Shown here one piece after another: positions 13,201 through 27,400 of a stretch of 64,000 nucleotides of DNA. The stretch lies in the NCBI GenBank assembly GCA_024516035.1, contig CM044962.1, positions 10,231,161-10,295,160 on the forward strand, written 5' to 3'. Under the pieces are notes generated by a model, which was not told where the DNA came from, did not search any database, and worked only from the letters and a program-made list of their open reading frames with translations. Numbering within the stretch: position 1 is the stretch's first letter; each line of letters starts with the position of its first letter. The stretch comes from Bactericera cockerelli (taxonomy: Eukaryota > Arthropoda > Insecta > Hemiptera > Triozidae). A program made the translations under genes and the position numbers.

Positions 13201-15368
13201 GTTTATTGATGTTGTCTATTAATTCCGCCCTTAATTTATATCATCTAAATCGCCATCAGGTGTTTGATTGGGTGAACGAGGAATACAAACCATTGCAACG
13301 GCTGTGCGGTCGTGCTGCAACCGGCGAGTTCAACTCAACCCGCAACCAGATGAAGCTGGTGTTCCATTCGGACAGCAGTGTGAGCGGGGACGGATTCAGG
13401 GTGCGGTACCGCACGCACTGTGGAGGTGAGGGTCACTCCCGCACCGCAAACCGCACGGTGCGGGTCTAACGGGTGGACATTGAAATAAATTATATTATCT
13501 TCTCTTTGAAACGAATAAAGGCCGAATTTATTATAAAATAGGATTATTAATATAACTTAATAAAAAAAAACTGATGCGACACCACTCGACTTTCTCTTGT
13601 CACAGAAAGAGAGGTCACATTCCGCCACTGGTGACTCAACAGTTACAGTTAGCTAAAAATTATTTTTTTTTAAATACAATAGTATTTAAAAAAAAAGACC
13701 AACAGTCTGGCTGGGGGACTACCTGCATAAACAGGAGTAGATCAGCATTGGCTTGGTTCTGGGGACCCTTGTCAATTATTAGCCTCCTTGTAAACACAGT
13801 GGTAGAAGTGCTGAGTCATTCCTCCACTGTCTGGCTACCATCGTTCACGATGACGCCACCCTATGATGATGATTGTCATTTATATATTATGTAGTTGTAG
13901 AACATTTATATTACATCTACGAATTATAAAAGGTCTCTGAAACCTTCATCTTTTTTTTTAAGATGAGTGTTTCACATTCTTTTTTATTTCGTAGCCATGA
14001 AACAGGAGCTACCGTAGACGCTTGTGGTCTGTGTTGTAGCCTGTTCATCCCGTAATATGCTTCCCCTCTGATGGGCGAGAAGTGAAACAATACTTCCCAT
14101 TTAGGTGCTGGGTTAACACGAGCGCACCGGAAGGTGTCCCTTACAAACAACTGTAATCAAATTTAGAATACAAATTTTTGTCGGCGCGGGGGTTCGAACC
14201 CGGGACCTTCCGCATGGCAAGCGAGTGCTTAACCACTGAGCTATTCGTGCGCTGGGGGACTATAAACAGGGGACTATATCTTAAAATAATAATAATTATT
14301 ATTGTATTTATTCAATATTGTGCGAAGGAATCTACAACGGGTCCTCACAAGGCGTCATCATGTCTCCTAGCTACCCCAACGACTACCCAGTCAACCTGAG
14401 TTGTAACTACACGTTCATGGATGAGGAGAGACTGATATCACTCAACTTCTCCGACTTTAAACTGGAGCCAAGTGAGTCATTAATCATGTGCTTTGTTACT
14501 TCCGAGAAATTTCTATTATTAGAAATTGGAAGTATTGTGTTCGTTTTGTAAAAAAAAAAAAAAAAAAAAATTGATCCGATTTTTGTGTTCTATAATTATT
14601 CTGCTCCGAAATCGGAAAGTCCTTCAGTTCTGCTCTACCCACTAAACATGTGATGTGATAACACAAAGAATACACGTATATTTTATATATTATTTGTAAT
14701 AATATTTGGCACCGACCTTAGTAGCTTGTTAGATAAGGCGACGTACTTGTAACCTGGAGGTCGGTGGTTCAAGTCCCGGTTTCAGCATAGATTTAGTAAA
14801 GCGAGTTTGAGTAGTTGTGATACCTTGGGAGTGATAAAAACAAATATGATTACTTTAACTTTTTTTAACTTAGGTAATAATACTTGGGCTTACTGTTAGC
14901 ATTAGTTGGAATAATTGAACTTATTAGTCTTACTCTGGACGTCTGGTTAGTATATTAATCGGGTAGGTAGCTTAGGCGATATTATTGATATTATTTTTTG
15001 CATTCCTTATCTTATTCTTCTTTCACTTGGCCTTTTTCTAAAACCTTATAATAGTAATAATAACACTCTTTAGTGGAAGGTAACCACCAGGGGAGGTTTT
15101 TTTTAAATTTATTTATTTATTTAATAACAAGATAACGCTACAAAGATATATTTCCTAATCTAAAGCTTCTAAGAATAAAGCTTCTAAGTTATTGCTTAAA
15201 GCATTTTTTACCACCTAACCCTCAGAGTCTTATTGTTATGTGGTCACAAACTCAATGCCTACTTGGGGTAGGCATTGTTCAACATCATGGTTGAGTTTGT
15301 TTGGTTTTGACCTCCTTGGTAATTTTTCCCTTATTCCTCCTTGGTTTTCTTCTCCCTTATTACTCCTT

Positions 15369-15406
<38 letters not shown>

Positions 15407-18400
15407 CAAAAAGATGAGTGTTTCACAGCCGTTTTTATTTCGTAGCCATGAAACAGGAGCTACTGTAGACGCTTGTGTGTCTGTGTTGTAGCCTGCCCAT
15501 CCCGTAGTATAGCTCCCTCTGATGGGCGAGAAAAGACACAATACTTCCCAATTAGTTGTCGGGTCAACTCGAGCGCACCGGAAGGTATCCCTTACAAACA
15601 ATTGTAACCAAACTAATAATACAAATTTTTGTCGGCACGGGGGATCGAACCCGGGACCTTCCGCATGGCAAGCGAGTGCTTAACCACTGAGCTAAAATTT
15701 TCCCTTATTCCTCGTTGGGTTTATTTCCCTTATTCCTCGTTGGGTTTCATTTCCCTTATTCCTCGTTGGGTTTCATTTTCCTTATTCCTCGTTGGTTTTT
15801 TTTCCCTTGTTCCTCCTTGGTTTTCTTTTCCCTCATTCCTCCTTGGTTTTCTTTTCCCTTATTCCTCCTTGGTTTTCTTTTCCCTCATTCCTCCTTGGTT
15901 TTCTTTTCCCTTATTCCTCGTTGGTTTTCTTTTCCCTTATTCCTCCTTGGTTTTCTTTTCCCTTATTCCTCCTTGGTTTTCTTTTCCCTTATTCCTCGTT
16001 GGTTTTCTTTTCCCTTATTCCTCCTTGGTTTTGTTTTCCCTTATTCCTCGTTGGTTTCCTTTTCCCTTATTCCTCCTTGGTTTTGTTTTCCCTTATTACT
16101 CCTTGGTTTTCTTTTCCCTTATTCCTCCTCGGTTTTCTTTTCCCTTATTCCTCCTTGGTTTTCTTTTCCCTTATTCCTCTTGGGTTTTCTTTTCCCTTAT
16201 TCCTCCTTGGTTTTCTTTACCCTTATTACTCCTTGGTTTTCTTTTCCCTTATTCCTCTTGGGTTTTCTTTTCCCTTATTCCTCCTTGGTTTTCTTTTCCC
16301 TTATTCCTCCTTGGTTTTCTTTTCCCTTATTCCTCTTGGGTTTGCTTTTCCCTTATTCCTCCTTGGTTTTCTTTTATCTTATTCCTCCTTGGGTTTCATT
16401 TGCCTTATTCCTCCTTGGTTTTCTTTTCCCTTATTCCTCCTTGGTTTTCTTTTATCTTATTCCTCCTTGGTTTTCTTTTCCCTTATTCCTCCTTGGTTTT
16501 CTTTTATCTTATTCCTCCTTGGTTTTCTTTTCCCTTATTCCTCCTTGGTTTTCTTTTCCATTATTCCTCCTTGGTTTTCTTTTCCCTTATTCCTCCTTGG
16601 TTTTCTTTCCCTTATTCCTCCTTGGTTTTTTTTTTATTTAAAGATGAGTGTTTCACAGCCGTTTTTATTTCGTAGCAATGAAACAGGAGCTACTGTAGAC
16701 GCTTGTGGTCAGTGTTGTAGCCTGCCCATCCCGTAGTATGCCTCCCCTCTGATGGGCGAGAAGTGACACAGTACTTCCCAATTAGGTGCTGGTTCAACAC
16801 GAGCGCACCGGAAGGTATCCCTTACAAACAATTGAACCAAACTAAGAATACAATTTTTTGTCGGCATGGGGGATCGAACCCGGGACCTTCCGCATGGCAA
16901 GCGAGTGCTTAACCACTGAGCTAAAATTTTCCCTGATTCCTCCTTGGTTCTCTTTTCCCTCATTCCTCCTTGGTTTTCTTTTCCCTCATTCCTCCTTGCT
17001 TTTCTTTTCCTTTTTTCCTCCTTGGGTTTCATTTCCCTGATTCCTCCTTGGTTTTCTTTTCCCTCATTCCTCCTTGGGTTTCATTTCCCTTATTCCTCCT
17101 TGGTTTTCTTTTCCCTCATTCTTCCTTGGTTTTCTTTTCCCTGATTCCTCCTTGGTTTTCTTTTCCCTTATTGTCCCGGTAGTCTTACTGTCCCTTACTG
17201 TCCCGGTAGCTCAGTGGTAAAGGCGGCACTCTGTGAATCCAGAGATTCCAGATGTCGTGGGTTCGAAACCCACGACGACAAGTTATCCTCCCATTTGGGA
17301 TTTATACCACATAATAATATGTCTTGGGCTTACTGCTGGAATAATGGGACTTTAATAGTCTTTATCGGGCAGTATAAGTATGGCGATATTATTATTATTA
17401 TTCCTCGTTGGTTCGCCCATCAGGCGCGGGCTGCACTTTCGACCGCCTCACCATTGTCTCATCCGGCGCCAACACGCTCGACTCCTGGATGGCTGAACTG
17501 CCCGCCACCAAGACTCGAACCCAGTACTGCGGTGAGGTCGGGCCTGGCTTTGTCACCTTCGTGGATTGGGTCAGTGTTCTGTTTGACTCGGACCCGTACG
17601 TGTCGAACCGCGGATTCTTCCTGGAGTACAGCCTGTCGAGTAAGTATCCTGTAATAATAATTCCGTGTCCGTGAGATAGGTATTGATACCTAAATCACGG
17701 TGGTGGGAGGATTATATGGACGCCCCGATCCAATGTCTAGGCTCCTTTCATGCCCATTGATTCTATTTGGTTTTAACGTCCTGACTTGAGGCAGACAGGA
17801 CGGGGGTTTTACCCTCCATTCGCTGGGAATCGTACCAGCTACCCACATTGAACTCTTGAAGTGTCCTGTGATGTCTAACGATTTTACTTCCGAGAATATT
17901 TAGGGCGGAATTGATAGACAACATCAATAACTTAAGTCGATGGTAAGTGTCGGTTTTCCCTATCTTACACAGTACGCAATCGGTGACTTAGCGCCACAGA
18001 GGTATTACAAAAACGTCTATTAATTTCGCCCTTAATGTCAGATATCGGAAGTATTGTGTTTGTTTTTTGTAAAAATAAATAAATATCATTTGTTCAGTTT
18101 TCAATAACCTCTTGAACAACTTTGGTTCTGTGTCGGTCTGTTGGACTGATTTTACGGTTGGTTTTACTTAGAATAAACACATCTTGATGCTACTTCAGAG
18201 AGCTGAAGTCACATCACCTTGCAAAACTTTGTTCCAAACTGATATTTCAACTCTCAACATTCATACAAATTACTACTACAAAATTACTACAAATACATAC
18301 AAATACATTTTCACGAGTAAGAGTTTCTCTGACCATTCTGCAAGGTTGTGGAATCAACTTCCAGAGGAACTCAGACTTCGAAAGCCGTACGTATGTTGTT

Positions 18401-21400
18401 TAAAATGAAACTAAAAGTATATTAATATTATGTTTGGTTTTTGGATCATTAAATTTGATCTTTTCTTTTTCAATTTGAATGGAAGTTTCTAATTCCTATT
18501 CTTAACCGAGTATTCTTAATGAAAACCTTTTTCTATGTATAAAAATTAATTATACCATACAACATGTTACAATATTCTGTTCATTCTGCAAGAATGAGAC
18601 GAAAGAGTCCCTTCACTCTCACAGTCTAAACAAAGTCTCATTTATTGGTGTAAAATACAGATTATACACATTTACAATGAACTTTGTTATAAAAATAAAT
18701 AAAAAAAAAATACTGACTTTTTTTTACAAATTAGACAGTAAAAAATTATGTTGTTTTTTGATCTATAGAATGCGGAGGTCACGTGTCTAGCCAGCAGAGA
18801 ATCAGTGTATCGCCTTATAAAGACGTGATGCATTGCTCATGGACCGTGACTGCACCACCGAAACAATTAGCAGTTATTACGTGAGTAAATTGTTATAAAT
18901 TGACAACACATTTGCTTGGTACTGTACAAAAAAACACTACAAAAAGGTTTTTATTGACATCAAATTATTGTATAATTAAGAAAATCTCCACGAGAGAAAA
19001 CAGTCTGGAAAAAAGTAAAAAGCATTCGGAAAAAAAACAAAGAGAACCGCTTCTTCTTACAAAACCAAAAAACAACGAGCTCAAAACTTATTACCACCGT
19101 AAGGTGTTGCCATCAGTGGCTATTCTCATAACTATCAAGGAGTTTCCATCCCAGTGGAATAGCAGTGGCGGTTATTTAATTTTTTTAGTATTACCAACAT
19201 AAATAATAGTAAACAGTATTAGATTTGTATTACTTTAAAAAAATCTATTAGACTTTTGGACCATGGAACTTAAAGACAAAAGGTTTTTCAAAAAAGTTAG
19301 CAAAATTTTAGTCCAAGTGTCAGGAGATATTAGAGCAGGTATTTTTCCAACATGAGAGCAGGATACAAAAAGATTATCTCTAGCAATCCAGAGAGGTAAT
19401 GCAGCAAAAAATTCTGACAAAAAAATACTGAATTCGAAACAAGATAAAAATAAAGTAGATCGATGAAATTATACATTATAATTATGTCCTAACTACAGTG
19501 CTGAAGTAATGCGAAAGCGGTTCCGGAGCACACTTATCTTTTTTTTAACTAGATTGCAGGGTTATGATCAATGGCAATCTCTTCCACCCAACCCTTATAT
19601 TGGTAATATTTTTTGTTCCCAGAATCATCAACTACTCGAAGCCGTACGCCTACTATTACCACAAGAGTTGTGCGCAGGGCGTCAAGTTCTATGACGTTCT
19701 CGAGAATGGAACCCACTCCGGCCCAGTTTCAACACTGTGTGAATCCACCCTCAAACCATATGTTTTCAGGTACCCAGATTTTTTTTTAATTTTACTTAAC
19801 GCCCTGCAAACGAGAGCAATTACTAAGTAAAATGTCTAAAACTACTAAAAAGAAAGTAGGTAACTAAAAAGATAATATCTATTTATAGTCTTCTTTTATT
19901 CTGTATGTTTTTCCCCCCATTGAGGTAGGTATCTGATACAAGTAAAATAATTTATATACCTACTTTCTTTTAATTTTATTTACCATAGGTAATATATTTT
20001 TATTATTATTATTAATTTTAACAAATTAACGGGCATACTCCATGTTTATTTATGATAAGTTGTTACATAAAATATGTACATATATTATAATAGATAGGAA
20101 TAATGATTGTTAGATATAAATAAAACAATTATGGTGATGAAAGAGAAAAATAGGTTATACATACATATAATTAATGTGAAATTGATGTTCAGAATTTTCT
20201 TTTTAAGATCTTGAATATTGTCAAAAAATATATCTATGCTGGGATCTTTATATTATGTTTATTAGTTTTAAGTATTTATCCATTGTTGTTATACCTACCG
20301 GGTCTTATTGCAAGTAAAAGGTTTACTTTAATTCACTTTTGGTTGACATTTGTACCTTTTTCTCAAGGTTGAGGTTGTTTGGTTCCGGCACTCCTACTTC
20401 CACATTATACAGCTGAATGCCCTTCTAAATGGCAGTAAGAAAAGAGCGCAAATAATTGGGTTTCTTGTCTTGACAAGCCTGTCACCGTACTTTTCAACGT
20501 ATCCAACGAGATGAACCGTGATAATGGTTGTGAATTTCCAGCGCCTGGAGGGTGAAACCCCCGTTGGGATATGGTCATGAATTTGAAAGCGACGTTGAAA
20601 CCAACAACATAAGAATCTCTACGAAATGAAATATTGATTTTAATTTATCATCATCAGAGGGTGGCGTCATCGTGAGCGATGGTAGCCAGACAGTGGCGGA
20701 ATGACTCAGCACTTCTACCACTGTCTTTACAAGGAGGCTAATAATTGACAAGGGCCCCCAGAACCAAACCAATGCTGGTCTACTCCCTGTATATAGTCCC
20801 CTAGCCAGACTTTAATTTATATCTCAATGGTTAAGCCCGCCTCTTAACCTGGAGATCCATGGTTACAGTCCGAAGCAAAAATTTATAAGAGAAAAAACAC
20901 GTGTGATAAACATATTTTTTTAATTATTCTTCACGGCTATGAAACAAAACATCTCTTCAAAATTATTTTGCTTTCACAAAACACAAATTAAAAAAAAATG
21001 TGATATCCCCAAAAAGAAACATTTTGTTTTTGTAGAACAAAAAAAAACGCCAAGATATCAAAGTACTCGGCGATAAATTATACGCTATGCTGTTTGTTAT
21101 CCTATTTTGTTTCAGAGCCTTAGGTAATCGCACAGTGCTTACTCTAGACAGCGAGGACGCAACCATGATTGGAGACTCTGCCTACCTTTTAGACTTCATG
21201 GTGACCTTTACCTATGGTGAGAAAGCACTTCTTGAGCTTCTTCTTATTGCTTTTCTGTTATCATCTTCCTCTTTTCTATTTTTTCTGTCAAACTGTAAAT
21301 AAAATGCCCATCCAGTAATAAAATTCAAACATTTTGCTTCTTCTTGTTTTTCTTTCATCCTGTTCCTCTTTTCTATTATTTCTGTCAAACTGTAAATAAA

Positions 21401-24400
21401 ATGCCCATCCAGTAATAAAATTCAAACATTTTACTTCCGAAAAATTTCTAATATTAGAAATCGGAAGTACTACAATACAATACTTTGTTTATCCTGCAAA
21501 AATGAGACTAAAGAGTCCCTTCACTCTCATAGTCTTTTTTTAAGAAGTATTGTGTTTTTTACTGATAGCTCAAATACTGGATTGGTCAACACTGGATAAA
21601 ATAATAATGTACCTACATAATTTAGACAAAATCCCAATTAGCCAGTTCCTAGTAAACACAGCTAACTGTTCTCCTTTCAGGTCCGGAAGTCTGTAAGAGC
21701 CCTATTGCCCTTGCAGCAAATACCACGATTCACTTAACGCCCGCTATCATCTCTGACATTCATCACGAGTGTGAACGGATCTTGTCTACCGAGACCGGCA
21801 ATACGCTACGGATCAGCGTTGTATCACTCAACATTCACGCCACCGGTTGCTCTGGTGGAATTCTACCGCTGGATTGGTCAACACTCGGTGACAGAGTCAA
21901 GGTGGTAGAAGCTTCAGGCTGCTCGTGTAACCGCTTGGAGGTAAGAGACGAATTTACACAGGGTTATTAAGATCAGTAGAATAATTTATGTACAATAACA
22001 ATGAAGGGGTTTTATAACAATAAATGGAATTTACAGAAATGAAGGGGTTTTATATCAATGACAGAAATGAAGGGATTTTCTGTGAACTGAGGGATCAGGT
22101 CACTACAGGGTGTTTCAGAAAAGTGTGCCTTTATTTCAACCACGTGTTATATGGACTATTTTGGAGGGGTCATGTTTATAGTGCTTCATAAGAGAGATAC
22201 CATCCTCTAAAGGTTCTTTATAAAAATCTAAGATTTTGATTTACGACTCACCTGTTAGAGTTATTGAAACGCGGAAAAAACTCGACTCCCAATACAAGAT
22301 GACGCCGTTATTTTGATGTGGAAATCGAGGTCACAAGGATTTAGCGTCACGTGATCAATTTGGATTGGTGAAAATCGATCACGTGACACTAAGGGCAAGA
22401 ATAATAGACAAAATTCTATAACTCAAGTCATTGCTAAGCGTCGGTTTTCCCTATCTTACACAGTACGTAATCCGCGACTTAGCACCACAGCAAGAGATAT
22501 GCTGAAATGCCATTTTCCTGCCCAGTAGCAGGCTGCCTGAAGAAAAAGAATACCAGTACAGAAGTTGATGTCAAAAATGTCTATTAATTCCGCCCTAAAT
22601 TTACATGAGCTGGGACACAGCAGTCGAGTCTCGACCCGACCATTAGAAGCATAATTTTATTATTATAGTATTGGTATAAGTAGGGCTGTCGGCTACGAAA
22701 GCTCTTTGTCACTGCGACCTTAAAAAGATCTTTTGTGACATGCCCCTGTAACTCTAAAAGAGATCAAAGCTATTAATGTAGCTTAAGATTCTTTTAGGAC
22801 TGATTTCGGTAACTTCTTCAGGTCTAGAATCAGCCTTGAGAAGTACTTCAGTCGAGCGTGTGAGGCTGCTCCACATTCACAGAGAATGCGTTTTGCTGTC
22901 TCTGGGGCCCCTTTACAGAGACTGCATTTTAGGTCTTCAGCAATGTCCATTTGTTCAGACGGTAGGTGAGGCTACAGTGGCCTGTTAAAAAGCCAGTAAG
23001 GATTCCTCTTTGCTCAGACAGACCATTTCTTTTGCTCTTTTACTATAGTAATGTAATGCTTTTTTCTTTGTGTTATTATGTCACAATTTTAGTGGGTAGC
23101 GCAGAATCATAGGACTTTACCACTTTAATTTACAATATCTTGAATTATTTTTTTGCCTAAGATTCTGCCACTGGTCGCTGCTTCACATTAAAGCAGCTAC
23201 TCATTTTTCCTCACGAGGTATGAGTGGACCCCGAACATCCAAGTACAGAGCAGAAAAAATCCTCCCCGCTGGGAATCGAACCCAGGTCACCATGTGTGCA
23301 ATGCCTAGCGCGCTAACTCGCTCTGCCACAGTGACTACTCTTTTACTATAGTAAAAACAACGACCGGCGTGAATGACAGGCCTGGTAAGTGAGGCTACAG
23401 TGGCCTGTTAAAAAACCAGTAAGGATTCCTCTTTGCTCAGACAGAGCATTTCTTTTGCTCTTTTAGGGTCAAGGGGGTAATTACGAACGATTTTGAGCTA
23501 CATTTTATAAACATATCTGTAACCCTGAGTTGCTTTTGTAAAATCCATGTCTTGTGATTTTTTTGGTATATAGACTTATTTAGCATTCTAATGGTGCATT
23601 ATAAATAGTTTTGTGCATACTGTAGTATCTGTTTAGTGGTGTTCTTATTTACCCCCGTCAGGCGGGGGTAAATGCGAACACATTATACAATATTAAAAAC
23701 GAACTTTTTAATGGCAATATGTGCTTTTTATGTACAAATAATACACCAAAATTGTACTTTGTGTCTTTAGCCACCTGTATGACAATATGCAAAGTTTATG
23801 GACACACAGGATAGTGGTTTGAATCCTAACCACGAAGGTAGTCAGCTCTTATCAAATAGGGTATCTCTCTCTTGCAAATAATAGTAATAATAATAATTTC
23901 GTGTCCGTGAGATAGGTATAGATACCTAAATCACGGTGGTGAGAGGATTATATGGACGCCCAGATCCAATGTCTAGGCTCCTTTCATGTCCATTGATTCT
24001 ATTTGGTTTTAACATCCTGACTTGAGGTAGACAGGACGGGGGTTTCACCCTCCATTCGCTGGGAATCGTACCAGCTACCCACATTAACCTCACCCAGCCT
24101 GGGTCGGGCCGGAATCGCCAGCCTCACATGTTCGGAGGGGACAAAATTTTCTGTGCGAAAAGTCTGCTCCAACTGGGAATCAAACTAAGGATATCTGGAC
24201 TACGGGCAGTAGCCACAACCGTTACGCCACGGAGGCTGGTAATAAAAGCATAATAATAGTAATAGTTAAGTATGAGAGCTTTTGAAAGGTGTTTTATATT
24301 TTTTTTAATTTTTTTTTTTTTTATACAGATTTTGGTCTTACCAATAGTTTCTAGGTCATTGTCAATCTCAGATTTGTCTTCTTCTACCTTCATTTTTTTC

Positions 24401-27400
24401 TTCTTTTTTGAAACTATATTTCTTTTCGTTTTCTACACTTTCATTTTTCTTCCTTTCTTTTGCTATGTTCAAGTACACAAATACCTTCATTGGGTCCAAT
24501 ACATTAGGGTACTAATATCTTGGTACTTCTTACAACCTCCCAGTATTTCAGGATTTTGAGCCTTACGTTTGGAAAATTCTACTTTGGTTTGCGGAATCTC
24601 AAAACACTGCCGTTGCTCTTCTGACAGCCAGGTTGCCATTAAAAACATCTAATACGATAGCAGATATCATTTGTGCTTCTGTATACAAAGGAGGTGGTTT
24701 CTTCATCTTGTAGTTCCGGGGCATTCTGAGTGTTTTGATAAATACAAAAAAAGTTATAGGGTAAAACAAACACCCAAAATATGCGTTCGTAATTACCCCA
24801 CAGCAAAAAAATGCGGGGGTAATTAAGAACAGCCAAAAACTATAACTTAAAAAATGGTTAAAACAATTATTTTTGTAAAATAATAACTAAAAACATGCTT
24901 ATCAATAATTAAAAGTAAAATAATGATAAAAATTCAAGTAACACTAACATAAAAAATTGTTTTAAAAAAATCAAAAACTTCAAAAATCAATTTTTTTGAT
25001 AGATCTATTTTCACTAGCTTACTAACTACAACTGAAAATAAATACTATCGAAAACTCGTGTTCAACCTGTAAAAAAAATTCAAAATAATAGTATTCAACC
25101 ACCAGATTCGAAATATCTTATCCTGTTTAGGTACAATGACCACTGTTCGTAATTACCCCCTGTTCGTAAATACCCCCCTTGACCCTACTATAGTAAAAAC
25201 AACGACCGGCGTGAACGACAGGCCTACCGCCTTGTTAGTGGCGGCTCGTGCCCTTCAGTTCAAGGGAAGAGGAATGTGACCTAAATCTACATCTCAAGAA
25301 TATATTCTTATTGTATGTTATGTACTTACTTAGTTCCTGAAGGATAGAACATAACAGTTTTTAATCTTATGGATCTAGTACTTGAATGATTCACAACTAA
25401 AATAACTTCCAGAATATCAAAACATGAAACTATTAAGCTTTAAACTTCAAACTCAAACATTTATATTTTTTAAGCTCATAACAGAAAAGAATTCAAAAGA
25501 TTTCTGATTGATTGTTGCAAAAAAATTGTTATCATTTTTAAATTTTAAACCGCGCCAATGATAAATGCAGTGTTGTCGGTTTTCTGTGAGAGCTTGATAC
25601 TAGATACCTTTAGAAAAGCGCTATGATATTGCTAAATTCTTTTCCTCAAGATGTTAAATGTTGTGCTTCATTTTCAAGAAAGTTTTCTCAAGCTAGGTTG
25701 GTAAGTAATGGATTTCTTTTATACCTCATTACATAATAAAAACAAACTAAATATATATTACCAAAAACAATGATATTCTCTGATGCCAAAATTTTGCTAG
25801 ATATTATTCAAATCGATCTATATCTAGCACCACAAATGCAACGCTGTTGATGTGCGTGCTACTGGCAACAAAAAACTAAACTTGAAAGTAGATAGGGTGT
25901 GCCGAAATCCAAAAGATTCTTAAGGTTCAAAAGTAATTTAAAAACTCTATTCGAACTTTAATTTATTTAGTTACTGTCCTTAATTTACCATATTTTGTAC
26001 CGATAAAATAAATAGTAATTTAATTAAATAATTTTCTCTAATATTCAGGATAGCATCATTTTTTGAAAAAATCGGTATTAGTCCACAGGATTATCCTGTA
26101 TATTCTTCGCGTGATATTCTATGGTCACAAGTATTATGATGCTAGCTTCTCGCCGGACGAGGAGCTTCTCTTCTGCTTCCTTTTCCCATTGTAAAAACAC
26201 AAGACTTCAAGGTCATCGGACGAGGAGAATCGGAACTCTTGCCATGGAGCGCCTGGACATTATGACGATTATTCTTTATGCAATAATAGATGCAATAAGT
26301 GCAAATATTTTAAATATTTAGGATTTAGGGGATTAATTTATAATTTTACTTATGATATAATCACTGGTCTACATAATATTTTATTCTTTATGATACTCTG
26401 AAATTCTGAGGAAGAGGTCCTTCCACCTCATCCCCCCAGGAGCCGCCACTGCGCCTTGTTAAAGCGCCGGTAAACCGGAAAAAAACGACTCAATTCCAGA
26501 TATCCTGGGGCTCCAACACCCCCCTCATCCTGTGCATGATGAACCAGAGCCAGTCTCCCATCTATGTGGACTCCTCTACAGTGGCCGTCAAATTTGTCCA
26601 GAACACGTACCTCCCGGGCCTCACGTACGATTTGGAAGTCACGTCTCAGCTTCGTAAGTTTTGTCACGTCTATTTCCAATGGGTAAGGGTTGGGTGGAAG
26701 AGATTATAGCCCCTCCTAAGCAATAACCCCGCCCTTTAGTTAGGACATATGTTTTTATCGTATATTTTCTATTCTTTTTCATTTTTATTGTATACATTTT
26801 TTTTTTGTTAAAATAATTATTTTTACTGTACATAATGTCCATTTATATCTAATAAAGTGTTGTATAATAATAATACATTACATTATTGTATGAGGTTCGT
26901 CTTTTTTTTAAAAAAAAACATAATATCCTGCGTCCTTTAAAGTTGTCTTTTCTTATGAAAACTGTTCTCCTAAAGAAATTCATAATATTCTACGTCCTTA
27001 ATTTGAAACGATTGTAACCCAAGTAGGTATATCCATAACTATCAAAAGATTTTTTGATTTTTTTATATAAAAAAAACAACAGATGAATTGAAAGAAATCA
27101 TTGATCTTTTAAAAATGTTTTTCAAATTTTTGGCGTTCACTTTTTTTAATAAAACGGTGTTCTTTTTGGGGATATCATTTTTTTTTTGTCGTACTTGGAA
27201 CTCGAAGCACCGAATTCTAGGTTACGAGTCCGCCACAACACAAGTTGTTTGTTAAAAACATTTTAATGATTTTTTCTCACTATCAGCCGTGTGTGGTGTA
27301 ACGACTTTGACCGCCAACTCTAGTAGTCAAGTGTTCAGCTCCCCTCCAGTGCAGCCGGGACTCAATTGTATCTGGACGGTCCAATGGGAAGGAGCACCCA

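Larger units (their letters stand above)
15300..17172. repeat. 26-bp pyrimidine-rich minisatellite interrupted by SINEs
   Basis: Units close to CTTATTCCTCCTTGGTTTTC fill about 15318-15375, 15698-16630 and 16926-17172. Because 26 is not a multiple of three and the unit lacks stops, all three plus-strand frames stay open for over 300 codons (for example 15629-16675). These are artefacts of the repeat, not genes. A T-tract of about 36 nt lies at 15371-15406. Confidence 0.93.

Noticed and set aside
15629..16736. Three overlapping long open frames (over 300 codons) rich in Phe, Pro and Leu
   Set aside because: They come from a stop-free 26-bp minisatellite read in three frames. There is no domain, they sit in an intron, and composition follows the repeat.
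24272..24559. A 95-codon Phe-rich frame as a membrane protein
   Set aside because: It lies inside a DNA transposon and is driven by a poly-T/C-rich stretch with no supporting features.
26440..26499. Exon 14 starting at the hAT-derived acceptor 26439
   Set aside because: It stays open in phase 0, but would insert 20 residues in the middle of a CUB strand; the 26499 acceptor gives the expected C-N-R-L-E-I-S join.
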